Part shown: positions 1 through 10,734 of the stretch, one piece after another
How positions within the stretch are numbered: the stretch's first letter is position 1
Layout of the letters: every line of letters starts with the position of its first letter
Assembly: GCF_000346465.2 (NCBI RefSeq)
Contig: NC_034013.1
Coordinates: 6,227,308 to 6,291,307 of the forward strand
Reading direction: 5' to 3'
DNA: 64,000 nucleotides
Source of the DNA: Prunus persica
Lineage: Eukaryota; Streptophyta; Magnoliopsida; Rosales; Rosaceae
Position numbers and translations under genes: made by a program
The notes under the pieces: model-generated
What the model saw: only the letters and a program-made list of their open reading frames with translations
What the model was told of the DNA's origin: nothing
Database searches by the model: none

Positions 1-982
1 CCGCCGTCTAATAACAATTAAACGACGTTATTTGTAATACGGCTCCCATCATAATCTACGCCGTCTATATGTTCTGTAATACGGCTCTCATTTATTTGGA
101 ACCGACGTTGTTTAGACGTTCAACGTCGTCTATATTATTAAGTGCGTCGTGAGTAATGAATACATATAAATACAACGTCGACTATATAAATGTATACGTC
201 GTAAATAATGACACTGACAACTATTTCCACGTCATCTTTTTTAGAAAAATCGAAGTGGAAAATTTATTTCACGACGGTTTTTTGTAAATAAGAGACGTTG
301 TAGAACTTTAGCAGACTAAACACGTCTGTTTTTATTGTTTTCCGACGTTGTTGTATTTAACAACGTCTAATATTTATGGTCGTTGTTTGTTTCTGAAAAT
401 AGGACGTATAAATTTTTTAATACGACTCTCATATATTTGTAACTGACGTTGTTTAGTTTTTCAACGTCTACTATAGAAACACATACGTCGTAAATAATGA
501 CACTGACAACTATTTCCACGTCATCTTTTATCGAAAAATCGAAGTGGAAAATTAATTGTACGACGGTTGTGTTTATATGTGCGACGTAGTAGGTATCAAT
601 AACGTCGTCTTCTAATGTATTTAAAGACGTCATATTTTTTATTGTCGTGAAAATTATATTTAACGTCGGCGTATTTTTATTGTCGTCGTTGTATGTCTAT
701 CTTGCGGCCTTGTTCTCTTAATATGTGTCATATTTTCCCTTTTTAACGACGGTCTTTTTAGAGAATTGGTCGTCTATTATCATCATCGATTGCTTTTTTT
801 AGATCTTTTTGCAGTACAAAGACGTCGTTTTGTATTTTTTGATGACGTTGTATTGTTTAACAACGACGGTTATTTAGCGTCGTGGTTTATGAGGGAAAAG
901 ATGACGGTGGATTCCACGACCATTGAAAAACCAAATACACGACGGTGATTTACCGTCGTCTTTTTGCTTTTTTGTAGTAGTG
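1..982 (-). mobile_element. CACTA (En/Spm-type) transposon, one terminal region
   Basis: The right edge reads, on the minus strand, CACTACTACAAAAAAGC, the classic CACTA terminal inverted repeat, ending at 982. The bases 983-985 (taa) are the candidate 3-bp target-site copy. The inner sequence is packed with short ACGTCGT / CGACGG motifs in both orientations, the usual subterminal repeat pattern that binds the transposase in this superfamily. No transposase coding region is visible. The element runs off the left edge of the window, so its other end and its autonomy cannot be judged. It has landed in an NB-ARC pseudogene. Confidence 0.85.
76..575. repeat. Duplicated blocks inside the CACTA subterminal region
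   Basis: A block containing 'acactgacaactatttcc' begins at 211 and again at 500, a period of about 289 bases. The flanking text (taatacg-ctctcat near 76 and 420, and the cgaagtggaaaatt segment near 250 and 540) repeats in the same order. These are diverged direct repeats made of ACGTCGT-rich sequence. Confidence 0.7.
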
Positions 983-985
983 TAA

Positions 986-1526
986 ATAACCACTATTTTT
1001 CTTCTCTTTTCAAGTGCATTGAGCTTCCCAAACTTTTTGCAGCTAACGGCACTCCTCCAACTTTTTTGATAATATCTTTTCCAATCCGTGTAAGATTTGG
1101 ATACTTCTCTTCTTCTCCTTATCCAAATGCCCGGTGCTTGAACAAAGACCAACAATCATCAATGGAATTTTTTGACTGTGGGTGGTGACAATGATTTTGG
1201 GAAATGGTGAATTTGGTATGATGTTAAAATGATGAATTTGGGAAGTCCATCATGAATGGAATTTTTTGACTGCGGGTGGTGACAATGATTTTGCATCCAT
1301 CAAGACCCCCTCGAAACAAAGGTCTTAGTTTGTCCCAATAATCCTGGTCTTCCGTCCAAACATCATCTAACACAATCATGCATCTTTTCTACTATAGCAA
1401 TTTCGAAAGCCGAGACTGAAGTAGTTCAATCTCAGACAACTTGCATTCATCCTCTGTTGCACACTCAATGGCTGCCCTCGTAATCTTCTTGACATTGAAA
1501 TCCACATAAACAAAAATCCAGATCCT
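986..1526 (-). pseudogene. NB-ARC (CC-NBS-LRR, RGA-like) resistance gene fragment
   Basis: The minus-strand translation gives consecutive NB-ARC landmarks. From 1526 down there is an RNBS-A-like stretch (RIWIFVYVDFNVKKITRA), then kinase-2 (MIVLDDVWTEDQDYWDKL), RNBS-B (GCKIIVTTRS), RNBS-C (CWSLFKHRAFG) and the GLPL region (KVGGVPLAAKSLGSSM). Plant NLR immune receptors use this domain as an ATP-driven switch. The fragment is dead: two adjacent TAG codons lie before kinase-2, other stops follow RNBS-B and RNBS-C, and the RNBS-B segment is duplicated. There is no P-loop, no LRR and no start. The CACTA element interrupts it just after the GLPL region. Confidence 0.85.
1162..1293. repeat. Short direct duplication inside the NB-ARC relic
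   Basis: About 38 bases starting atggaattttttgactg at 1162 recur at 1256 with one or two changes, a 94-base step. On the minus strand this copies the RNBS-B (IIVTT-SQK) codons, so it arose within the gene fragment. Confidence 0.75.
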
Positions 1527-1679
1527 CTCTTTCTCTCTCTGCAAATTCAAAATTTGAAAAAGAAAAATTCAAACATTTTGCATGAAAACCCTATATAACC
1601 CTATATATATAGTCTAGAGACCCAATTACAACTCGAGGTAAAATTCAGGGACCTCTACAATTAAAAACCCTATATATAT

Positions 1680-2138
1680 TGTTGGGAAAGATTGCGAAAA
1701 ATCAAAGAGCCAATAAATAAATATGGCACTCCCAGGATCTGACTTCTCCCAGCCTTGTGTAAATAAAATGGACAAAATTAACACTCTATCTTTCACTAAG
1801 AAAAATAATGGGAATACAAAAATAATCTCACCAAACACCGGTGGCTAAACTCTCTCTTGGTTTTTCTCTCAAGAGGATTTTCTCTCTCACACAAGTGAGG
1901 TTTTCTTATCTCTCAAAACTCTCTATGTTTTGGTTTTCTAAAGGATGATATAAACTGAAGGAAGGCAGCTGCTTTTATAGCCAACGTTCCTGACAAATTG
2001 ATGGCCTTGCATGCGAGAGAGTTTTTCTCATTTTCTCTTCCGTTCGTTTTCTTCAAATTTTCCCGTCCTTTCTTTTATTTTATTTTAATATTTATTTTCC
2101 TTCTTTTTCTCTCCTCCACTAACGAGGGAAACCCATCA
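1680..2138 (-). repeat. 3' LTR of copia element 1
   Basis: This 459-base terminal repeat lies next to the polypurine tract. It matches the other LTR everywhere I compared except one position (tctttcac here, tcttccac in the right copy). Confidence 0.95.
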
Positions 2139-2158
2139 ATCTCCCCCTCCCGACTTAG
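2139..2158 (-). promoter_or_regulatory. Polypurine tract of copia element 1
   Basis: The plus strand reads atctccccctcccgac directly beside the LTR, so the minus strand is a purine-rich GGGAGGGGGAGAT. This is the expected plus-strand primer for reverse transcription. Confidence 0.85.
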
Positions 2159-5100
2159 GTGGAGGGCTCCAGCAGTCCAGCTGCTCTTCTGCAAAATTCG
2201 TACTTGTCCTTAGGTAAGGACTTGGTCATCATATCTGAACTATTGTCATCAGTATGGATTTTCTCAAGTTGTAATTGCTTTGACTCCAACACATCACGTA
2301 TCCAGTGATATCGCACATCAATGTGCTTCGACCTCGAGTGAAAACTCGGATTCTTGCTCAAGTGGATCGCACTCTGACTATCACAATGCAAAATGTATTT
2401 GTGCTGCTCTTGCCCTAATTCTTATAGGAATCGCTTCATCCAAAGCATTTCTTTGTATGCTTCAGTAGCTGCAATAAACTCTGCCTCTGTAGTTGATAGA
2501 GCAACACATTTCTGTAACTTTGATTGCCACGAAACTGCTCCCCCTGAAAATGTAATCATGTGTCCTGAAGTAGATTTTCTGGAATCAAGATCTCCAGCCA
2601 TGTCTGCATCTGTGTAGCCAATCAATTCAGGTTTTCCACCTCCAAAGCACAAACTCATTTTGTAAGTACCCCTGAGATATCTGAGAATCCACTTCACAGC
2701 ATTCCAATGCTCTCTGCCTGGTTTAGACAGGAATCTGCTTACAACGCCAACTGCGTGCGTTATGTCTGGCCTCGTGCAAATCATTGCATACATCAGACTA
2801 CCAACAGCTGAGGAATATGGCACCATAGCCATGTTTTCTTTTTCTTTCTCACATGTGGGACTCTGCTTTGAACTAAGCTTGAAGTGACTAGGAAATGGAG
2901 TAGAAACTGGTTTTGCTTTATCCATGTTAAACCGCTTTAGTACTTTCTCGATATAACTTTCTTGTGATAACCTCAACTTCCAATTTTTTTCTATCATGGG
3001 ATATACTTATACCAAGGATTCGTTTTGCGGGTCCTAAGTCTTTCATAGCAAAAGACTTGCTCAACTCTTTCTTCAGCTTGCTAATCTTGTCACTGTTTTG
3101 TCCTACGATCAACATGTCATCGACATAGAGAAGAAGTATGATGAATTCACCATCATCAAATCTTTTCACAAATACACAATGGTCTGAAGTAGTCCTTCGA
3201 TATCTATGTTCAATCATGAAGGAATCAAACTTCTTGTACCATTGTCGAGGCGCCTGCTTGAGTCCATATAAGCTCTTCTTCAGCCGACATACCAAATCTT
3301 CTTTTCCTTTGACTTTGAATCCTTCTAGTTGCCCCATGTAGATTTCTTCTTCAAGATCTCCGCGAAGAAAAGCTGTCTTCACATCTAGCTGTTCGATCTC
3401 GAGATTCAGGCTTGCAGCCAAACTGAGTACAACCCGTATGGATGACATCTTCACTACGGGTGAGAAAATCTCTTCAAAGTCAATTCCTTTCTTCTGACTG
3501 AAACCTTTCACAACTAGCCTTGCCTTAAACCTGGGCTTAGAGTTGTTTTCTTCCGTCTTCAGTCGATACACTCATTTGTTCTTGAGTGCTCTTCTACCTT
3601 TTGGTAGGTTCACTAGATCATATGTGTGGTTCTCATGCAGAGATTGCATCTCTTCATGCATGGCTTTCAACCACTCATCTTGTTGATCATGAGTCAATGC
3701 TTCTTTATAGCATTCTGGTTCTCCCTCGTCTGTTAGGAGAACGTAATCATCAGGAGAGTACCTACTCGGAGGTCTCCGTACCCTCGTCGATCTTCTTGGT
3801 TGGAATTCGGCCTCTGGCTCTTCATCGGCTTGTGCTTCTAGCTCTTCATCCGCTGCATCATCTATTATACCATCAGTTGTATGACCATCACTCATGTCAC
3901 TATCAACTGGTTCATTTATAATAGGATCACTAGCTAGATCATCAGTATCATTGGATTCATCTCGCTCGTCATTGTGCTCCAATGGGGAAGGAACTGGATC
4001 TAAGTTAGCTGGATATTCTCTAGGATTATTAGGTTTATCACCTCTTCGAATGTCTTCAATGTTCTGATCTTCAAAGAAGACAACATCTCTACTTCTAATA
4101 ATTTTTCTAGCTACAGGATCCCATAACCTGTAACCGAATTCTTCATTCCCATATCCCACGAAGATACATTCTTTTGACTTTGCGTCGAGCTTGGATCTCT
4201 CGTCTTTAGGAATATGAACAAAAGCTCTACAACCAAAAACTTTCAGATGATTGTAGGAAACGTCTTTTTCCGACCAGAACTTGTTTGGGACATCACCATT
4301 CAAAGGTGCTGAAGGAGAAAGGTTGATTAGATCAACCGCAGTCATCAGGGCTTCACCCCAAAAACTTTTGGGCAGCTTGGCATGAGATAACATTGTTCTT
4401 ATTCTTTCAACAATTGTTCTGTTCATTCTCTCAGCTATGCCATTATGCTGAGGAGTCTTCGGAACAGATCTTTCATGCCTGATTCCATTACTTCTACAGT
4501 AGTTTCTAAACGCCCCCATATATTCTCCTCCGTTATCGGTGCGAATACATTTGAAGCTTCTACCAGTCTCTCATTCAACGCTAGCATAAAACTGCTTGAA
4601 AACTTCATACACTTGATCTTTTGTTCTAAGTGCGTAAGTCCATACCTTCCTGGAATGATCGTCAATGAAGGTAACAAAGTATCTTGCACCACCAAGAGTA
4701 CTAGTGGTCATAGGACCACAAACATCAGAGTACACAACATCCAATACATTGGGTTTTCTTTGTGCATGACCATGTTGAAACGAAGCTCTATGCTGCTTTC
4801 CAGCCAAGCAATGCGTGCATGATTTTAGAGGCATGCCTTTCTTCATCCCAATCAGTGCCTCTCTTTTGGCTAGAATTTGCAGCCCTTTCTCGCTCATGTG
4901 ACCGAGCCGTTTATGCCATAGCTCGATTGAGTCTTCTGCGAGAGCATTTACGTACCCATTACTGACTTTTGCATTTGTCATGTATAGGGTGTTCTCCTTC
5001 TTCCCTCGTGCTAGGACAAGAGAGTTCTTGCTGAGTTTCCATTTCCCTTCAGCAAAGACATTGGTGTATCCTTCATCGTCAAGTAATCCAGTGGAGATTA

Positions 5101-6211
5101 GATTGAGGCGCATGTCTGGAACATGTCTCACATCCTTGAGGACCAAGTGACAACTTGTGTTGGTTTCAAGGGAAATATCTCCTCTTCCCACGATCTTGGA
5201 CAATTTGTCATTTCCCATCCTTACATTACCAAAATCTCCATTGGTGTAAGATGTAAAGAAGTCCCTCCGTGAGGTGACATGAAATGATGCACCAAAGTCC
5301 ACTATCCAGCACGTATCTTGAGAGGAAAAGTTAATAAAACCATCACCACATAGAATAATTACCTCATTTCCACCAGAGGTAGTTGCGGTCGTGTAGCTGG
5401 CATCACTCTTTTCGTTACCTCTATCTTGCTCTCGTTTAAACAACCTGCACTCTCTCTTCATGTGGCCTATCCCGCCACAATGGTAACATTCTAGGTCCTT
5501 TCTTGTCTTGAACCTTCCTCTCGCGCCATCTCTTGACCTGCCCTTTGACTTGTCTCGCTTGTGGAATTTTCTATTGTTAGTTCTTCCACGATACTCTGAG
5601 ACGAGGGCTTCTGACTCGGCTACTACACATTGTTCTTTCCTCCTTGCTTCTTCATTGAACATGCTATCTTTAACTATGTCCAATGTAAGAACGCCTTGAG
5701 GAGCTGAATTGCTTAAGGATACTACTAGTGTATCCCAGCTATCAGGCAAAGAGCTGAGTAACATTAGTGCTTGTAACTCATCATCAATCACCATCTTCAT
5801 ATTCGTCAACAGGTTGATCAAACCTTGAAAGTCACTGAGATGCTCGGTAACACTTCGACCATCTCTGTACTTAAGGATTACCAACCGTCGGATAACCGAT
5901 GCTTTATTTTGAGCGGTCTTCTGCTCGTACATGGACGACAATTTTGTCCATAATTTGTATGCATCCGTCTCTTGTGCCACATGGTGAAACACACTTTGAT
6001 CCACCCATTGTCGGATTTGTCCGACAACTTTTCTATTCAGAATGCTCCATGCATCGTCTGACTTCCCTGCTGGTTTTTGTCCCAGCAATTGAAAGGGCTC
6101 ATACAAATCCTTGCAGTAAAGGATGTCCTCCATTCTTGGATTCCAAATGGAGTAATTGGATGCAGTCAATTTTAACATTGTTGCTGATGATGATGACGAT
6201 GACTCCTCCAT
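2155..6211 (-). pseudogene. Copia gag-pol polyprotein, interrupted
   Basis: The start is at 6211 (MEESSSSSS). Domains in order are a gag/UBN2-like region, a CCHC zinc knuckle (CYHCGGIGHMKREC), an aspartic protease with DFG where the family has D-S/T-G (TTT codon at 5294-5296), the GAG-pre-integrase (LWHKRLGHM), an integrase core (TDNGGEY and PQHNGIAERMNRT), reverse transcriptase (LLLYVDDMLIV) and RNase H (HCDSQSAIHLSKNPSFHS). Breaks are a TGA at 4571-4573 where integrase continues in frame, a TGA at 3572-3574 just before reverse transcriptase, a frameshift at an A-run near 2985, and a TAA at 2422-2424 before RNase H. Reading resumes in frame after each nonsense codon, so these look like point changes. 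The protein cannot be made in one piece. Confidence 0.93.
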
Positions 6212-6246
6212 CTTAAATTACACAAGAATATAATTTTTGAACCAAA

Positions 6247-6258
6247 GCTCTGATACCA
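6247..6258 (-). promoter_or_regulatory. tRNA-iMet primer-binding site of copia element 1
   Basis: The minus strand reads TGGTATCAGAGC, the standard plant initiator-methionine tRNA primer site, two bases inside the 5' LTR. Confidence 0.92.
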
Positions 6259-6260
6259 CT

Positions 6261-6719
6261 TGTTGGGAAAGATTGCGAAAAATCAAAGAGCCAATAAATA
6301 AATATGGCACTCCCAGGATCTGACTTCTCCCAGCCTTGTGTAAATAAAATGGACAAAATTAACACTCTATCTTCCACTAAGAAAAATAATGGGAATACAA
6401 AAATAATCTCACCAAACACCGGTGGCTAAACTCTCTCTTGGTTTTTCTCTCAAGAGGATTTTCTCTCTCACACAAGTGAGGTTTTCTTATCTCTCAAAAC
6501 TCTCTATGTTTTGGTTTTCTAAAGGATGATATAAACTGAAGGAAGGCAGCTGCTTTTATAGCCAACGTTCCTGACAAATTGATGGCCTTGCATGCGAGAG
6601 AGTTTTTCTCATTTTCTCTTCCGTTCGTTTTCTTCAAATTTTCCCGTCCTTTCTTTTATTTTATTTTAATATTTATTTTCCTTCTTTTTCTCTCCTCCAC
6701 TAACGAGGGAAACCCATCA
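6261..6719 (-). repeat. 5' LTR of copia element 1
   Basis: This is the 459-base terminal repeat on the promoter side of the minus-strand element, next to the primer-binding site. It is nearly identical to 1680-2138. Confidence 0.95.
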
Positions 6720-6830
6720 TATATATATATATATATATATAGTCCCCGTCAATTGAAGGATCCCTCAAATAGTGTTATTTGAGGGATGGGACGCTCAACC
6801 ATTGGATCTGTTATAATGAGCTTGTGTGGC
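6720..6830. repeat. TA microsatellite and palindromic MITE-like end
   Basis: A (TA)n run at 6720-6741 is the copia insertion site. It is followed by agtccccgtcaattgaagg and a 12-base perfect hairpin (atccctcaaata / tatttgaggga) near 6750-6786, then 'caaccattggatc'. The layout (TA run, short lead, palindrome, ccattggat) resembles the MITE at 21611-21793, so this is probably a related or truncated element. Confidence 0.5.
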
Positions 6831-8465
6831 TAAGATTGATTCAAACCTTTTAACCTGTTTCCTTTCTAATGACTTGCTAGAAACCCGCCTATGCTGGGAA
6901 ACCAAAAGACGCCCTACGCAAGCACGTTTGGAGCAGAAACCAAGCAGAAGAGAAAAATCAAGAGACACGAAGCAAGAGAATCAAACATCCAAGTTGAAGA
7001 GAAGGATCCTCCTTCGTGAGATTTCTGTGCAAAATAGGTATGGGTATTCCTAGGCATGGTTGTTTCAAAATCTGAGCCATGGGTTATTGATTTTGGGGTT
7101 CTGTGATAAGTTTTGAAGAAGATCCTCCTTCGCAAGATTTCTGTGCGAAATAGGTATGGGTAAGTCTCTGCTCCTAATTGATTTGAAAAAAATAAAAAGA
7201 ATAAGAATTTGATTCGTCTATGCTTCTAAGAATTTTATCATTATAGGAATATTTCTTATGTTTCTATTGATTAAGAATTTCAGAATAAATGTTGTTACAA
7301 ACTTTGTGGAGATGTAGAAGTGTAGGAAGGTTGTGAAGTCAACCGTTAGCCTTGTTGCTTCTAGTTTAATGATGTGGCTCTAATAATGTGTGATTAATAG
7401 TTTGTACCATTTGCTGTGTAGATTATTTGTTTCCATATTTTGTATACAACCGTGACTTCAATTGAAGTCTTGTGCTTAATTTAGTATGAAGTTTCGTTGG
7501 AAGTATGAAGTCTTTTCTTGGACAGTATGAAGTTTTTTGGTTAGAAGAATTTTGTTAGGTTCAGTAACTTGTTTCTTTTTCTTCAGTAAAGGTAAATATA
7601 ATGGGGTGCTAGTTTCATTTCTTGTTAGAGCAAGGAAAAAAGTTCAGGGTTCATATTCACAACTTCTTGCTTGTAGAAGTATGAGGTTTGCTTCTACAAG
7701 TCTATGTTTTTTCCTTTCTTTAAATGTATCGGTTGCAGGCCTTGTGGTGTTGTTTAATTTCATGGTGTGAATGCAGGAAACCCGGACAAGGACATGGCTA
7801 GCAAGGTGTCTGCAACTGCAACAACACAAGATGTGTGTTCTTTTTTGGTCAAATTTGGATGTTGTTCCTTCCACTACAAGGAAGTGTTTAGGTTTTTTCT
7901 TATCATGTACATGTAAAACAAAATTCAATTTTCAAGTGTCAATAAATTGTTCATAATTATCTATTCAAATGTTTCTAGACTGCTGTGAAGAGGTCAAGTT
8001 TTTCCTATCATTGTCAATGGGTTAGTTTCATGAGAACCCGGCGAAGAATATTAGACTTAGCACAAATTGGAAAATAATAATAAATTGGAGGCATTACAAG
8101 TTGCTGCAACCTGCTCACTAAAATCGGAAGCAAGTTAAGTTTCACAATGTGTATATTATAAGATTGCTAACTTCCTTTCACGGCCACACCTCCTTCGTGC
8201 AGAAACAAGCAAAGCACATCGCCCAAAAGGAATATTCAATTCAATAGAGAAAAAACATATGGAACGGAAAGCAGTACCCATAACTTTTTATCAATGAGAA
8301 ATTCTACAATGTGAATGGTATGATCATTTTGGAGAACATTAATGAAAAATAAAACTGAATGGTATAAACCGTCATATATCAAATGGAACCGGCTTTGAGA
8401 TAAGGAGGTTGGCCTTGTATTCAAATAGCCTTTTCACACAGAATTGCTTGAGAGCAGGTGATTCT
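6831..8465. other. Intergenic region without a recognised gene
   Basis: There is no convincing protein match. A segment containing gatcctccttcg and aaataggtatgggta occurs twice (about 6996-7046 and 7113-7162), as in a partly duplicated leader or exon-donor region. The part at 7186-7330 recurs at 10553-10722. The remainder is AT-rich with no clear element ends. Confidence 0.5.
7186..7330. repeat. Dispersed repeat, copy 1 (copy 2 at 10553-10722)
   Basis: Both places share, in the same order, gaatttgattcgtc-atgct, cctaagaa, attataggaatattt, tgtttctattga, aaact-tgtggag and a-agtgtagga, with small indels. The family is unknown to me. Confidence 0.7.
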
Positions 8466-9203
8466 TAGGGGTCGTTTGGCACGGCGGACTATCATGGACT
8501 GTATTAAATTCTGAGACTATCTCGGATTAACTCGGATTGGCCTAAGATAGATTAAGTACTGACCTATATTTGATGCTGCGTCGGACTAAAAAATAATTAT
8601 TTTAATATTTAAAATTAATAATTTTTAAATAATTAAATGTAAGTTTTTTTCTGTTATTATAATTACCAAATTGATATGTACATTTTTTTTCCTCCAAACC
8701 AAAGGCTTTTTATTTGTTGTTAAAAGTTATAAATTCCATCAAGTTTATGTATAATTGAGTCTTTAGTTGTATGGAAACACAAAGAATTTGATTAATTGAG
8801 TTTTTACCGGGTGATATTATGTGATTATACCAAAATATATTGGCTAATGATAAATTGGAAAACCCAGGAAATTGTGACAAAAATATAGGCAAACATTCTT
8901 TATATCTTGCATTTAACCTGGTAAACTAGAATTAGGATTTAAATAAGAGTTGCATCCGAAACTCTGATTAAGACATTTCTGAAAACTACACATTAGAGCA
9001 TAGCATTACCAAAACAATCCTCAGCAGAACTAGGTGATAAAAAACAAACAGGGACCTTCCCTTTCTCAGTAAAAGGGCAAAAGTTTCCACATTCTTCTAG
9101 AGATAAGTATAATATGGGAAATCATGTCTCTCTGAACCTGGAAAAGTAAAACTAAAAACACCAAATGAGCATAGTAGAAAGATGACGCATCTTCCCCACT
9201 ATC

Positions 9204-9344
9204 TCACTTCCTAACAGGGGTCTTGAGAACCTGCCTACTCCTCTTCTTGACACCAGACTTGGAGACCTTGAGAATCCTGTGACCAACACTCAACCTGGCA
9301 AGGGCTGCTTTCTTCAAATCGGGTCTATAGAAATTGTCCTCCAC
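9204..9344 (-). pseudogene. RPL28: Isolated last exon of ribosomal protein L28 (eL28)
   Basis: The minus strand gives 46 codons and a stop, including [20 protein letters not shown] and [13 protein letters not shown], a clear match to the C-terminus of plant 60S protein L28. A splice acceptor (ttccag) sits directly before it, and a plausible 3' UTR continues to the left. I cannot find the upstream exons (the MATVPGQLIWEIVK-type start) within the next 1.5 kb. The intron edge argues for a DNA-level copy of a genomic fragment, not a processed cDNA copy. The exon itself is undamaged, so the copy may be recent, or a real gene may have lost or misplaced its 5' part. Confidence 0.75.
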
Positions 9345-9582
9345 CTGGAACAATTTACAATTAAAAAACAATTTAGCTAGTGCTGATATGAAAATTGTAG
9401 GAAACTAAATGCAACTTTGTGCTTTACCATGAGAAAACAAGATGAATCACAAAAATCCATATGTTTGACACGAGAGGGCTTAAAAGAAACATACCATTCC
9501 AGATCATACAGAACAGTTTCAAACCATTAATTCTGTTATGATCGCAAGATTTGTGAAGAGAGAGAGTTTATGTTAACAATAA

Positions 9583-9830
9583 CCAGAGCTATACCCAGAC
9601 TCTGACAATAACCAAAGCAAAACCACACAAACAGTTATACCCAAACTTTCACTACCTGGGTCAAGATTCGAACTTGACCAAAAGGGGAAGAAGGAATAAG
9701 AGACTTTGACAATAACCAGAGCTTTGACCACACAAATGGCTATACCCAAACTTTCACTAACTGGGTCAAGATTCGAACTTGACCCAAAGGTCCCAACTTG
9801 ACCCAAAAGGGAAGAAGGAATAAGAGAGAC
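9583..9830. repeat. Two-copy tandem repeat, period about 105 bp
   Basis: The text acccaaactttcact-ctgggtcaagattcgaacttgacc occurs around 9638-9680 and 9743-9785, and gaagaaggaataagaga follows both copies. The core gggtcaag-attcgaa-cttgaccc is itself an 8-base inverted repeat. Confidence 0.75.
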
Positions 9831-9864
9831 CAGAAAACTTACCTGGTCAAGATTCGAAGAAGCA

Positions 9865-9950
9865 GTCGCGAACGAGAGAGAGAGAGAGCTGGAGTCGCGA
9901 CAGAAAGAGAGCCGGAGTTGCGAACGAGAGAGAGAGAGCCGGACTCGCTG
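9865..9950. repeat. GA-rich minisatellite
   Basis: Units of about 25-35 bases read agtcgcgaacgagagagagagag-cgga and are repeated two to three times with variation. It resembles a CT-rich 5' UTR on the minus strand, which would fit a promoter/leader fragment upstream of the RPL28 exon. Confidence 0.55.
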
Positions 9951-10376
9951 TTTCAATTTAGCGAATGGCTTATTTTGCGAAGGCAGTTTCAGCCTCTCTG
10001 TATAAGGAGAGCGAGTGAGGAGGTTTTTTTACTGTTGGACTCCACAATCCCTTTTAACTTAGTCCCCCATTTTACCAAACATGGGCTTCAAGGCTTATTT
10101 AGCATAGTTCATCCTAATGAAGCCTACCAAACATGCCCTAAATTGATTATTAACTTCAATAAATTGCACAAGTTGGCCCCAAGAACTATCATCTAAACAT
10201 AGAAGTTTATATCCAATCCAAAAAGTACTACAAACATGATCACTTGATTGAGAAGTTCCATGACAGCAAAACAAACACCATCAAAGATGTCAAATCCAAA
10301 GTACAGCAGATGGTCCAACTTCAAGACTGACATAAACGAACAAGATTACTCCATTAAAAACCTGCAATGCGAGAAG

Positions 10377-10404
<28 letters not shown>
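10377..10404. repeat. A28 homopolymer
   Basis: This is a run of 28 A residues on the plus strand. It could be a retroposon tail or a simple slippage tract, and no element boundary is clear. Confidence 0.8.
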
Positions 10405-10407
<3 letters not shown>

Positions 10408-10552
10408 AAAAAATGAGACTACAATTCTAGCATGATTTCACTACAACCACAAGAACAATTGAGAAACCAAATGAATAACTCATTAGCTGGATATTTCTTT
10501 TTCTACCAATAACAGCAATTGCTTTTCTTTTTTGTTGTTGACGAATGTGTAG

Positions 10553-10722
10553 GAAGAAAAAAAACCAGAATTTGATTCGTCGATGCTCCTAAGAACATTA
10601 TAATTATAGGAATATTTCATCTGTTTCTATTGACTAAATGAGTGTATAGTATCTCTATATGTGCACAGCTTGTTAGAGAATTAGAATAAACAAACTCTGT
10701 GGAGTGCAGAAAAGTGTAGGAT
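10553..10722. repeat. Dispersed repeat, copy 2 (copy 1 at 7186-7330)
   Basis: Same orientation and same ordered blocks as the copy at 7186-7330. Confidence 0.7.
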
Positions 10723-10734
10723 CAGATTTTGATC

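Larger units (their letters stand above)
1680..6719 (-). mobile_element. Complete Ty1/copia LTR retrotransposon, minus strand, coding-dead
   Basis: Two 459-base LTRs (1680-2138 and 6261-6719) begin TGTTGGG and end CCCATCA on the plus strand and differ at one base that I can see. Five-base target copies tatat lie at 1675-1679 and 6720-6724. The primer-binding site complementary to initiator-Met tRNA is at 6247-6258 and the polypurine tract at 2139-2158, so transcription runs right to left. The internal part encodes gag, protease, integrase, reverse transcriptase and RNase H in the copia order. The reading frame is broken by three nonsense codons and one frameshift (see the coding entry). Confidence 0.97.
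8466..10140. mobile_element. Putative TIR (hAT or PIF-like) element carrying an RPL28 exon
   Basis: The left end TAGGGGTCGTTTGGCA and the reverse complement of the right end, TAGGGCATGTTTGGTA, resemble one another and the terminal repeats of plant hAT/PIF-type MITEs. A second accaaacatgggc lies just inside the right end (10073-10085), suggesting a compound right border. I cannot find matching target-site copies, so the unit may be composite or may be two separate ends. Inside lie the RPL28 last exon, a tandem repeat and a GA-rich leader-like stretch. Confidence 0.45.

Noticed and set aside
6213..6419. Short frames inside the copia LTRs
   Set aside because: They repeat in both LTRs, read through regulatory sequence and have no homology.
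9573..9956. 127-codon minus-strand frame
   Set aside because: It is made of a tandem repeat and GA/CT-rich sequence and has no protein-like character.
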